A stretch of 64,000 nucleotides of DNA from Malurus cyaneus samueli. Taxonomy: Eukaryota > Chordata > Aves > Passeriformes > Maluridae. This document shows, piece by piece, positions 20,385 to 41,042 of the stretch. Below the pieces are notes generated by a model. That model had not been told where the DNA came from. It worked only from the letters and a program-made list of their open reading frames with translations, and did no database searches. Each line of letters starts with the position of its first letter. Positions within the stretch are counted from its first letter, which is position 1. The translations under genes were made by a program, and so were the position numbers. The stretch covers positions 6,172,377 through 6,236,376 of the forward strand of contig CM019230.1 in the NCBI GenBank assembly GCA_009741485.1, given 5' to 3'.

Positions 20385-22540
20385 ATTTATTATTCACAGT
20401 TAATTACTATCTACCAAATGCTGCTGCAGAGTTAAAGGATTAAGTACATAGGCCTTTTTTTATTTAAACACGGAATTTTTTTTTAATATATATACACACA
20501 CAAGACATATGTCTGCAAGGCTGCATGATATACACCAATTCCAAAATAAGGAAACAATCAAATGGTCCAGGTGTAGAATGCCATAGATTCCTTTTCCAAT
20601 CACTTTACAAAGTGGGAAGAAAGTGAGTGACAGCTAGCAAGGAGAGGGGGAGAAAGTAATACTCTACAGGGTAGCTCTCTCTTTCATTTGCTGGAAAATT
20701 AAAGTGTAAGGCAGAGTCCATCTCAGGAATAAAACTTTTGTAACACTTAGTACAAAAAAAAGGCACCCTCCAACAAAAGATTGCCCGTGCTGAGGCAGGG
20801 CAGGAGGAGATCTCCGCTGCAGGTTGGGATGCGTTGGTGGGGTGAAGGGATCCAGCCAAACGGCTGCCAAGGGAAAAACAACGCAACTGAAGATTGGCAC
20901 AGAGAGCGCTGCGGGCTGATTGCTTTCCTTCCGTCCAATTTAATGTCACACTGCTCTGGTGAGGAGCAAAGGGCCACCAGAAATGCCCCGGGGGTGCGGG
21001 GTGGAGAGAACAGTCACACACAGCCTGCTGTGAACGGGAGTGGGCAGGGAGTTACTTCAACAGGAACACTGACCTGAGGAGGGAGGAGAGACTGGAGAAC
21101 AGGGATGCCAACTCCACTTCTCAAGAGCAACACGACTGCAAATATTGCCTATCCAGGCCGAGGAGACAGGCTGGTCACATGCATCACATAGAAACATTCA
21201 CTAAGAGCGTAAAGTTTTTTTTTTTTTCAAGCACTATTTCTTGAGGTTTCTCTGCATTATTAAGTTTTCCACAAAAGGAATGTACATTTTGTAGGACATT
21301 TCAGGGCTATTATTTATTGAATTCCCCCCTTAACCCTCCCTCCCCAAAATATTCTTACTCATTTTCCCTGATCATAACTTTCCCCTTCCTCTTACTTCTT
21401 TTGAGGCTCCTGGTTGCAGCTCTCCACCTTTGAGCAGCCTAAGTTGCCACTTGAATGCCTTGATTTTATTTTCCTTGGAATAAGGGAAGTTGAACAGTAA
21501 GACAAATCTGAAGATTAAAGCTCCATCTCTGTTTGTAGATTTTTCTCAAGTGTCCATTGATAAAACCACCCTCCTTTACCCCCTTCCCACAAAAGTATTT
21601 ATTTACATGTAGGCAGAAAAAAACCCTTCTGAAAAGCTCTGGACTGTCCTTTTAACTTAAAAAACAATAAAAAAGAAAATAAGGGAAAGGCACTATGGAA
21701 AAAATTACAGAATGTGCTCAACCGTACACCTTTAAGAAAAAACAAAAAAGCTGTCAGCACAGCATTAATAGACTTCAGTTGTACGTTGGAGTTTCTCAAA
21801 GCAGCTCTGTGACTCAAAAGAAAAAAAATAGAACAAAAAGCCACACAACTCTTCTCCCTTCCTCTGTTTGGAAGCTGCTGAGCTTCAGAAGAAAGTGCCA
21901 AAGGAGAAGAGACAATAAAAATTAGATTAACACCTCATCTTTCCCAGGCAAGAAATGCTGAAGGTTGAAGGCAAAAGCAGAGACTGATGATTTTTGTTTT
22001 TTTTTAAAGGCAGGACTGTGGATTTGGTTCTTCTCTCATGTCCCTTCATGTCAAATGAAGACCGTTTGCAGAGAGAGAAAATACCAGCAGAGTTTCTCCC
22101 TTTTCCTTTAACTGCATGGCTAGGACTTTATATGGCATTAAAACTTCATGCACTGACGGACAGAAGAGGAGGGGGAATCAAGAAGAGTTGTGGTGGTGAG
22201 ACCTTAAGTGACCTTAAAACACTCGTTCGCAACAAGAGTGAATAAAAGGGGATAACCCAGGAGCAGCTGAGGAAATTTGTTATTTTCATTTTTTTCTCTC
22301 TCTCTCCTTTTTTTATTTTCCTTTTTTTTTTTTCTCCTTTAAGATAAGTTTTGGTGTGTAAGTTGAACTCTTCCCCCCCGCCCCTGAAGTTCCGTACTGA
22401 GGGAAGGAGGATCACCTCACGGTGAAAGGTGACTCTGGTTTTACCGCCGTGTGATTTTTTAGGTCACTGGCTGCAGTTAGGCTCTGTATGTGTATTTACT
22501 GTTTCTCTGGTTTTCCTTAAATAATCTCTAATATTTATCT
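20385..22540 (-). other. GRB2: GRB2 3'UTR, about 2.1 kb
   Basis: After the stop at 22541-22543 no other gene intervenes. Minus-strand AATAAA hexamers occur at 20390-20385 (TTTATT on plus) and near 21315, so proximal and distal polyadenylation are both possible. The length fits the roughly 2 kb 3'UTR of mammalian GRB2 as I recall it. A long purine-rich stretch in the mRNA corresponds to plus-strand 22285-22342. Confidence 0.65.
22285..22342. repeat. Polypyrimidine tract (plus strand) in the GRB2 3'UTR
   Basis: Plus-strand TTTTTTCTCTCTCTCTCC and further T runs give a nearly pure pyrimidine stretch. In the GRB2 mRNA this is an A/G-rich tract. Confidence 0.8.
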
Positions 22541-31184
<8,644 letters not shown>

Positions 31185-33192
31185 TTAAGCCTGAGATACA
31201 TTCAAGATGCAAGCAAAACTGATGTAAGGCTATTCTTCCCATCAGTGTTGAGCAGTTTTTACATTAATAAAGTTAAACACATTTAAACAGCAAATGTAGA
31301 TGAACGAAGTTCCTTCTTTTTCTTTTTTAAGGGGATTCTTTTCTTTCTTAATTTTAAAAACAAATGAAAGATCAGGAGTCACAAGAGAGGAGCCACAGGA
31401 AAAGGTAGCTTTAAAAAACATAAACTGATACTTCAAAACATGCTTGCTCTAAAAACTTTGATGCTTTAGTTATCATTGAATTTCTGTCAATTGGTAGAGT
31501 GCAAGAAACAAATCTGGTACACCGACTGAAAGCAGTACCTCCAATATTGTATTATGTTCTGTAAGTAAAGCCATGCTATAGTTTGAAACTACCTCTCCTC
31601 AAGATGATTTTATTTTGTGTTGGAAGGAAATACCTCAGAGAAACTGCCCCCTTCCCTTTTAGATTAAACACCACAACACTTTTCCTCAAGCACTTTCATT
31701 TTTTCTCAGCTTTCTCAAGAGGATCCAAGAAAAAGCTAAATCTGAGTTAAAAAAAAACAACTTAAAGCCTCAAGTCACAGAAGTATCACATGATTAGTAT
31801 TGCCTGAAAGCAGAAGGATGAGGAAATGCAAACAAAAAGACAACATGAACACAGATCCAGAGATCACATTCTACATACACAGTTATAGTGAAGATAGCCA
31901 CCAAATCTCCAAACAAACTCTTTTGCTATGTCATTATGTTTCTTTATTTCAAGGGTGGTAAGAGGAAATTAAAAAACAAATAAAAGAGAAAGTAAAAGCA
32001 GACAAGAATTCACAAGTGCAAGTCTTATTCTTACAGCTCATGGGAGTGCTTCAGAAAATTAAAGATCAGTTCTTGCTGCCTCTCAAAAATACGTGACACA
32101 CCAACACCCTAAATCTGCCTCACTGCTGGATGCTACACGTGACAGAGAAAAGCCAAAAAACCTACTGAAATAAAATGTGGCAAAAGAGAGAGCAAAACGT
32201 GAACCTCCTCAGTAAATTACAGTGGGTAATAGTTACCTGGATGTTCCTTAACTCACAATGGAAGAGGCTGATGGGATGTACACTCCCAGGGTGCCAATGC
32301 TTCCACTAATGAATTAGCACAGCAGCAGGGCTACATCTACAGAACTTTAGGTAAGCAAAGACATTCATCTTTTTATAGCCCATTTCAGGATATTTTCAGC
32401 CGAAGAGGCTTTAATACTTAGAAGTACTTTCATTACTACTTTGGGCTTCCATGCATTTATTTACAAGCACTATTCCAGCATGCGCAGCAGAGTTCAGTCA
32501 TTTATCTGGGATAATCAGAGCACAGGTCATGAGCAGTTCAAGCGTGGCTCTGTTACAGGCTCTGAGGTAAGAGCTCCCACATGGAGAGCTGCCCTGCATC
32601 AGCTGATGTCTGCTGGACTGCCTTCGAGCTGCAGGACCACGAGCTAGGCAGGGACTGATTGCTCTCGACGTGAAATACAGGGAGAGACACCAGCAGGAGT
32701 TCTGGGATACTGAACAGGGATGGCAGAGATCAAAAACAGTTGTGTAAAAAGGGAACTGCAGAGAGACCAGGGAGGGCACAAGCTGAAGCCCAGATCTATA
32801 ACTTAGTCACTAAAGATTTCAGCACGTAGCATCAAGAACAAGTAATCTGGATGTTCTGTAACTCAAGCTGCCTTCACTAAAGTCATGCACAATCTAACAC
32901 AACTCCAACACAACACATTTGAATATAACTTCCAATAAATCAAATTTTACACAGTGGTGTGCATTCCTTTATCAGAGATATCCCCCATGAGCTTTGATAA
33001 GCTCATGTGCTACAGAATCGTTTTACCACTGTCAGAGAGCAGCTAAGGGATCTGGCAGTCTGCTTTTTTTCCAGCAAGAATGGGTAAACTGTAGTTTCAT
33101 CTGAAGGAACTGCCAGAGTTTTGTGGGTTTGGCAGTAGGTATTAAAAAAAAATTATCAGAAATTCTAATGCCCAGATGTAAATTATTTTAAT

Positions 33193-33532
33193 GAGTTTTA
33201 TCTTGCTCTGAAGATATGCTAATAGATTTGAAGGAGCCAAATCACATCGGGCTTGGGGTACTCATTAATGCCTGGCCTGAAGCCAAATGCCATCGAGGGA
33301 GCAGCGCTGAGGGATGCATTAAGGTTTGTGACCAGAGTGAAAAATAGCTGGATAAAAGGCAGGAGTTTTATCTTGCTCTGAAGATATGCTAATAGATTTG
33401 AAGGAGCCAAATCACATCGGGCTTGGGGTACTCATTAATGCTTGGCCTGAAGCCAAATGCCATCGAGGGAGCAGCGCTGAGGGATGTATTAAGGTTTGTG
33501 ACCAGAGTGAAAAATAGCTGGATAAAAGGCAG
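33193..33532. repeat. 170-bp tandem duplication, two copies
   Basis: Copy 1 is 33193-33362 and copy 2 is 33363-33532, directly adjacent. They differ at only two bases (C33272 versus T33442 and C33317 versus T33487). Each copy contains ATGCTAATAG, an octamer-like POU word, and CATTAATG, a homeodomain-type word. Confidence 0.95.
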
Positions 33533-34921
33533 GGTAAGGTAACTGTCTTACATACCTGCCCATCCAACCTGTTCAGGGAACTTGTGCTGTAGTGATGAGC
33601 CCTCCACAGCTCTCCCCAGAGCGGCTTTGTTTGCTCCCAGGACCTTTTCCTGCCTCACACCCAGGCTGACGTTATCTTCACAGCCCGTTGTCCTTCCTAG
33701 GATCATTTTAACGAGCTGTCACAGCTCCATTCACACCCTGGCAGGCAGCCAAGGATCCATGCCCCGTTATGGACCAGAGAGCTCATCCACAAACAGTCAC
33801 CCTGTAAACACCCCTGGGTTCCCCTTTCTGGCTCTTCCAGAGAGAATAGAACACACTGTTTTCTTTCCAAAGCTCCATGTTCCCGTATCACTTCCACAGC
33901 AGTCATCTCCACAACACAGATCTACAAAATCATTTTTTCTGACAGTGTCAGACACCCCTGGAGCTGCTCCCAATGCTTAGCCAAGCAAAACTGACTTGTA
34001 CTGAAGGGCCTTAAATTCAGGACAACTTTGCAGTCACATGCACAAGGCTGGAATTCTGATGATTCCTATGAAGTTATGGAGCTTTTATCATGCAAACTGC
34101 AGAATAGTCCTGTAAAATTTCAACTTAAAAAATTATGGCACTAACATCCTTTAGTGAAATATAACTAATAAGTAAGTCAGGAATGCATATAGGAATCTTG
34201 TGCATCGGTGTATCTGCCTTTGATGTTTACATCTGACATTGCTGTCTTTTATTTTAAATAATAAATCCATTGAAATGAAAGAACTGACTTTAAGTAATTA
34301 AACCATTTTACGCTTTATGAAAAGCATCCAGTAAATCCATCTATTCCATACCTCCAAGTGATTTTCAGATAATAAATCACATTAAAATTTATTATCTGGA
34401 TATTAAAACACAGTGCTATGCCTCTAAGAAAAATAATGATATTAACTGAACTACAGTAAGATTTTCCTGGACTTACCCAAGCTACAAATTTTAATCTAAG
34501 TACCGCATGTATCACTAGATTTTGCTTTGAATAATTCTCCAAGTACAAGACAAAAATACAGATAAATTAAGTAACAAAATGAAACTTCAAAGATTCAATG
34601 CTCCAAACTGGACAGCCTTCAAGGTCTGCAAAAAATCTGAAACACTTTTTTAGCTCAATTGTTCAAAACTGCTGCTCTTTGGGTAGGTCAAAACTTAAAG
34701 CATTCCTTTGCATCCAGTCCCATGGCTGCCACAGATCTAATCAGGTCTATGCAAGAGTGACTCTTCCTTTCACACTGGGGCATCTGTGCTGAGAGGAGGA
34801 AGGAGGAAGGATATTTTTATCCCCTCCATTTGAAGCCACGCTGCCATGTGATGTCCTCAGCCCGCAGTCAGCCCTGTTTTACAGTGAGAGTGGCTCAACT
34901 GCTGCCCGGCAGTTTCCCAGT

Positions 34922-34941
34922 TTGATAACAGCTCTTATCAA
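34922..34941. promoter_or_regulatory. Inverted pair of GATA-factor motifs
   Basis: TTGATAA (34922-34928) and TTATCAA (34935-34941) are perfect inverted repeats around a 6-bp CAGCTC spacer. Each arm contains a GATAA word. Only the motif is seen; function is inference. Confidence 0.45.
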
Positions 34942-37900
34942 CAAAAGCCCATCTGTTCCCATGGAAATGGAGAAGAGGCACCACACAGCAAGGCAGTTCC
35001 CAAGTTTTAGCTAGAACAGTTCACACACAGTAACCATCCCCAGCCATGTTCAATTCCATACCTGGTGAATATTTCTAAGCACACCCCTGGGAATTGTACC
35101 CCAGTCTCAAACCTCTCAAAATCAAACCACTTTCAGGAACAAGCAGGCACTAAACTGGAACACAACAAACAGATCTGGCTCAGCTCTCAAGCTGACACCC
35201 ATATGCAAACATGAAACTAAACATCATGCCTTGAATGTTACGTGCTGTGAATTTAGCCAGATTAACCAGCATGCTTGGGTTTTGGAGAGACAAAACCTTT
35301 AAAACATATTCAGAGAGGTGTCGGAGTTCTGGCTGAAGCTCCTCTTTCCCCAGAACTCCAAGGTTTTGGGATTCTGCTGTGCTAACTGAAACAGAAAGTG
35401 TAACACAACTGCTGCAGTAGCACCTGTTATTGTGGAGAAAATCCACATTGGCAAAGTCACACCGACAATGCCACAAAGAAAACAATGCGGTATATTAAAA
35501 ACATTCCCAAAGCCTGAAGAATCCAAGGAAAACATTCACAACACTCAAACTAGGGCAGGAATTAAAATTTATTAAGTGAACAAATGTTTCAAAGGCAGCA
35601 ATTCTGCAACTGAATTTCTAAGCCCGGAAATTACTTGTCCCAGGATGGAACAGCCCTTGGGAGGAGGGTTCTTACCCTCAGCAGAGGTGCTTTAACATTG
35701 CTTTTCATTTCAGAGAAAAAGGGCTCCTTTTCTGCTCCAAGAACTACAAACTAGATATAAACCAGCAAGTAAAAACTGCTTCAAGGGAAACTATGTCTGG
35801 ATTCAAGAAAGCAAGCTCACCATGGCCCAATATAAAGCATTTTTGTTCCCTGGAAATTTATTTTAAATGGCACCACAGTATATTCAAATTCACCTCTTCA
35901 GGGTTTTGCAAAGACAACCAAAGACATGGCCTGGTCACCTGCTGCTCCTGCCTTATCCTTGTGTTGAAGAAATGAATCCTCCTCCCTCCAGCTGCCTGTC
36001 TGGCAGGAGGAATGGGATTGTGAGGCAACCTGGGGAAATCTGTGCATCAGAATGGCAGTGTGATTCAGGCAGGGCCAAATCAATTTTTCCTTTCTTGATT
36101 TACTCATCACACACAGTACAGTTAATTTTAACTGCAAACTTTCAATTCAAAAAGATCCATTAGACAATTAGGGTGACTCAAGAACACGTAACTGCTAAAC
36201 TTGAATTCAATTTATCATAACAACACATAGGAAATGCAAAATATCCACATTTTTCAGAACAAAGCCTAAAGCACCACGTTTGGACACGCTTTGAGACTGT
36301 GCATATTTGCTCTCTAGGTAGACATAAAAAGCTGTGGCAATGCTTAACAACCACTGAGCAAACATTACCAAAAACAGCCAGAGAAAGATTGTTTCTTAAA
36401 TTGCACTCAACTAGCAAGTATTATGATATAATACCTAAATAATGGATGTAGATTGCACTCTAATGCAGTAATGCGTTATGGATACAGGTTTTCATTCTCG
36501 CTCGCCCCAATTCCCATTATCACTATAGAAACACTTCTTCCACCCACAGCTTTTTAAAGGCACAAGAAGAACACAAAATATAAATCCAAAAGAAGGTAAT
36601 TTCAGAAAGTCTCCCCACCACAACAAACACAAAGTCCAGGGGTCTTTCTTCCCCACTTCTCAGTGGTAATTTTGTCAGAAGCCTTATCTGAAGTGACATT
36701 GCCTCTTCAACACACACAGACGTTGCACACCCACAGACTGTACCACAACAGCCAAGCAGCTGGAAGCAGGAGCCCAGAAAAGGAAATTTTGAAGCTTTTT
36801 GGGAGCAGAAGGCTGATGTCTGGGTTACCAATTGCTGTCTTTAGTTTCTTTGAGAAGCAATTACATCTCAGTTATTTTCAGGAACTTGGAAACTCATCCA
36901 AAGTAAAATACATGACAAGGTTGAGAGACAACAAACCAACACCAAGAACAAAGTCACAGGACATGGCCACTCCAGGATCTATGCTTCTCTTTCCAAAGTG
37001 TTACATATTGGCCTCCAAGTCTATTGCACAAAACTATTCATCACTTAGGTTTGTGCAATATAACCATTTATAGACAAATTCAGGATTAACCTAAACTTCT
37101 GAAAGGGTTGATGAGGAGAAGTAGCTTGGTAAGATTATAGAAATGATGTTATTTTTAACTGCGTGAGATAAAAGCAAGTTGTCACTGCAATTCCACACAA
37201 TATTTCACCATGCAAAACTCAAATCCACAGGATAACTGGCTGAAGTAGCAAGAAATCCACCACTGCATTGGCTGACAAGCACAGTGAAATCTGTTGCAAC
37301 AAAGAAAACTCCAAGAGAGGACTGGTGCAAAGAACTAGCATCCAAACTCTTCCTAAACCACCTTTTATATTTTTTGTAGGTAACGCAAGAATGCTTGGGA
37401 CAACTTTATGTTAGCTTAGGCACAACCAAGTCTAGCCACAAGGACAGAACTCAGCACGGACTAACTTGCCTTGCCAGTCTGGTACTACTAACACGTCCCC
37501 TCTGGCAAAAGTCTTCAATTGTGAAGTTATTTATTTAAGTTAATAGGAAAAAGAGAAGTAAAATAAGAACAATCTAGACAACAATTCTCTTTCCCTATGG
37601 CTCACCTTTTTTTGTTTACATGGTACAAAGATGGGAGGAAAACATCCAGTATTTTAAAAGTATACTGCAGCGAGCTCCAAAGTATCTAGTGGAGATTCTG
37701 GAAGGAATCAATAAAATTCAAGAAACTTTGTCACAAGTCTTGCATTCCTTCTGTGTAGGAAGGTTCCACTAGCACAAACACATGGAGGCAAAATGATAAC
37801 AAACGTACCAGTTCTGCCTCTGCCCTTGTGGTGGACAGGGAGATGTCAGCCCCAGAGACTACAGAATTCCCTTCAACTTAGTCCTCTCCCTACTACCACT

Positions 37901-38887
37901 TGTATAAAGGTTAAGCTGTAGATACCACAAATAGCCTATTTTCAAAAGGAGTGATGCAAAACCTCCCTAACATAAAGCACAGCAGCCTGCAGCAAAAAAT
38001 CATTATTAGTGATTTTACAACTCAAACAAAAATAGCTTTAGAGAACTTGAAGTAGCTACAGCTCACATTTTAATTAGGCTTCCTACATCTCAAAGACCCC
38101 CAAGTGTTTCCGAAACAGCAGGGACTCTCAGAAGTGAGATTCATTTTATGTTCAGCAAGTTTTATGGTACTTAAGTGAACACTAATTCTGACAAATTTCG
38201 TAGTGTGAGGACTACTTCAACATTTGATGCTGCAAGGAATGCACAGTCTCATTCCAACACCCGATCAAAATGGAGTGCAAAGCAGTAAAAAGCTTGTTAG
38301 CACAGCCCAAGCTCCACAGCTCAGCTCATACACGTGAAAAGCAGAATGCTCAAAGATTCACAAGAGCAGTTTCTTAAAAAGAGGAAGGGGAGTGTTGTTT
38401 TTCCCCAACAGACCAAGGGTTAGTTTACAGTCACTAAAGACCAGGACCAGGCTCCTTTTATAACAAGCTGTAGGACTCAGGATGTTATCAGGAAACAGAA
38501 GACAAAACATCCTTCCTTAATCCCAAACCCAATCCAGGCCGAATTTGGAAGCCCTGAAGACCTCAGCATTTGGTTGGTTTATCTATTGTGCACTGTGTAT
38601 TAATTCACTCAGGTTACTACTAGGGATGGGCATTTGCTTGCAAATGAGTTCTTCATTGAGGTTTTATTTAGAATTGCTTAATTTAGGATTAAAGAGTCCC
38701 AGAAAAGCCACCACTGGTGAAGCACAAACAGAAGAACAGGTCACGCGCTGAAGCTTAGAGAACTCTATGCCATCCTCTCTCTTTTTTACTGAGGAAAGAA
38801 AACAGCCTTGAATTCTGAGTACAAATCTGCTATGTTTGGGAAAGGTTCAAAATCTAAAACCAGGCCCCAAAATAAGCCAAATGCATG

Positions 38888-38905
38888 TATGTACATATGT
38901 ACATA
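38888..38905. repeat. Perfect 18-bp palindrome
   Basis: TATGTACATATGTACATA is its own reverse complement. No function is suggested. Confidence 0.8.
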
Positions 38906-40894
38906 AAAAACAGAGCACATATTGCCTTAAGCACCTAAATAAATCCTCAGTTTTGAGAAGAAAAATTTTGAAAGAACTCTTTTTACCTAATGGTCACAGT
39001 AACGTCTCCTGGTTTCTATTCCTGTAGCTGCTGCTAACACCAGTGCTATAAATTCCTATCTTACAAGGGCTGTTTAGTCCTGCAACTTCCAGTTTAGCAA
39101 CATGGACACCAAGCATAAAATACATCTGTTATCACATGCTCTAGACTATTTATCCAAGTACAACCAACTACAACCTTTCAGGCCTTTAATGAAATTGTGA
39201 GGCTTTTGTAAGAGCTCTTGACACAAGCTCGGACAGATGAAGGTCGAAAGTCACTAACAGAAAATAATGAAAAAGAGCTATCAAGCATTCCAATGAGAGT
39301 GTTTCAAAATTGCTTTTGAGCTTAACAGAGAAGCACAGAAACAGCAGCAATATCAGCAGTGGGTTTGTGGCAGTTTACAAGCATATAAAAATTATACATT
39401 TCTCACTTTCTGCACTTCTCTCATTGTGCTGGCTCTGTTGTAAGCCAGGACTTAATGATAAATCTCAAACAAAAACTGAAGAAGGTAATGAAGAACAAGC
39501 AACCATAGCATGTGCTTGTCCTCTTAGAGCTTTACAATACAAATGTAGCTGGTCACTACAGTAAAATTGCAAATACCCTGGGGAAATACACATGCCTGAC
39601 AGCCCATAGGTCAGATATTCACAGCTTGCAAAATCCATTTGTAACCTGCTTTGCGTAACAATTTCACTTGAATATCCAACAGCTCCTACTTCTATTTGCA
39701 TGTGTCCTACTTTGTCCGGCTCTCTCTCACTACAATGCACCCCTGGAGAATGCATTTCTCACCATCTCAGGAGGAAGCAGATACACCTGTCACAGAGACA
39801 GGGACAACTCCTCTGACTGCACAGCAGAGGCCCGACCAGAAAGCAGAGCTCCCGGCTGGCTGTCTCACGTGTTGCTTTTAAACACACTACAGTCAGGGAC
39901 TAAAACACTCACCAGGGGACAAAGGAAGATTTGCATGAAGAACAGGATAGTGCACCAGTAATAACCTGCCTCTGATAACCTCATGCTTGGTACCTCAAAT
40001 CTCAACAGATATTTCCCAAAATTCCTCTATCGAGAATGAAAGATAAAACATGCTGAAATTAAGACAGTTGTCCTTTCTGTTCCAAATAGATGGTGTCTAC
40101 CGTTACCTCTGCTACGCTTCACTGCTCAAGAAACCACCAAACTCAACACTCCACTCCAGTACTTTCACTCTTAATTACTTCATTTGTGCACTTTTCCTAG
40201 CACACAAATTCAACAATTCACCTGTCACCTCCAGCCAGACAGGAACAGTTATTTGTGGAGTGACATCCACCATGTCCTCCATTACAACCATTTGAAATCC
40301 TTGAACACCACAGAGGTGCTGTGATGTACATCAGTGACAGCAGGTTAAAGTCCAACAGGATGTGTTAAGGGAGACAAATGAATTATGAACACTCAGCATT
40401 CTGCAAAATACCACACCACATAAGGCACCTTGACCCCAGTGCTGGAATAGCTGGGTGAAAGGAACGATAATTATTAGTGGGACAACCTGGACTTAATCTT
40501 CGGTCAGAGATTTAGGGTAGGTGACCAGAGGGCAGTTTTGCAGCAGCTTTGTAGATATCAGTGCTCCCCAGCCACAGCCTTTCATGCACCGAGTGGAAGA
40601 ATTACCCTCCATGATGGGCAGGTATTACAGCCCTGTCTGTACAGCTCATTATGAGTGACATCACTTTAACTTCAACCAATTTTCCACTGTAATGTTTGGG
40701 GTATTTCAGAGGAACTGATACCAAGTATAAGTTATCCTGTCCTGTATTGGCACAGTTGATTTTTTCTGCCTACAACTGTGACAGTTCCACTGATCCTTGC
40801 TGAACATCTTCCTGTTTTCACATTTCTTCAAACCATCATGACAGGAGTTGTCACCTAAATGAGGTCTCTCTGATTGCTAGTAAAACAGTCTGAC

Positions 40895-41042
40895 AATGGC
40901 AGTGGACAGAGTTCAAGGAGCATTTGGACTATCCCTCAGGCACATGCTGTGACTTTTGGAGTTGTCCTGTGCAGGACCAGGAGCTGGACTTGATGATCCT
41001 TGGGGGTCCCTTCCAACTCAGGATATTCTGTGATTCTATGAC
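40895..41042 (+). mobile_element. CR1 LINE 3' end, about 150 bp, in the GRB2 intron
   Basis: GGACTTGATGATCCTTGGGGGTCCCTTCCAACTCAGGATATTCTGTGATTCTATGA is a near-consensus sense CR1 3' terminus with its terminal repeats, one of the best preserved copies in the window. Confidence 0.9.

Noticed and set aside
32401..32480. GGGCTTCCATGCAT considered as the reverse complement of the GRB2 start codon
   Set aside because: The expected neighbouring codons for EAIAKYDF are absent, so it is only a chance CTTCCAT.
36663..37073. 136-codon plus-strand open frame in the GRB2 intron
   Set aside because: No recognisable domain, and lengths like this occur repeatedly by chance in this window.
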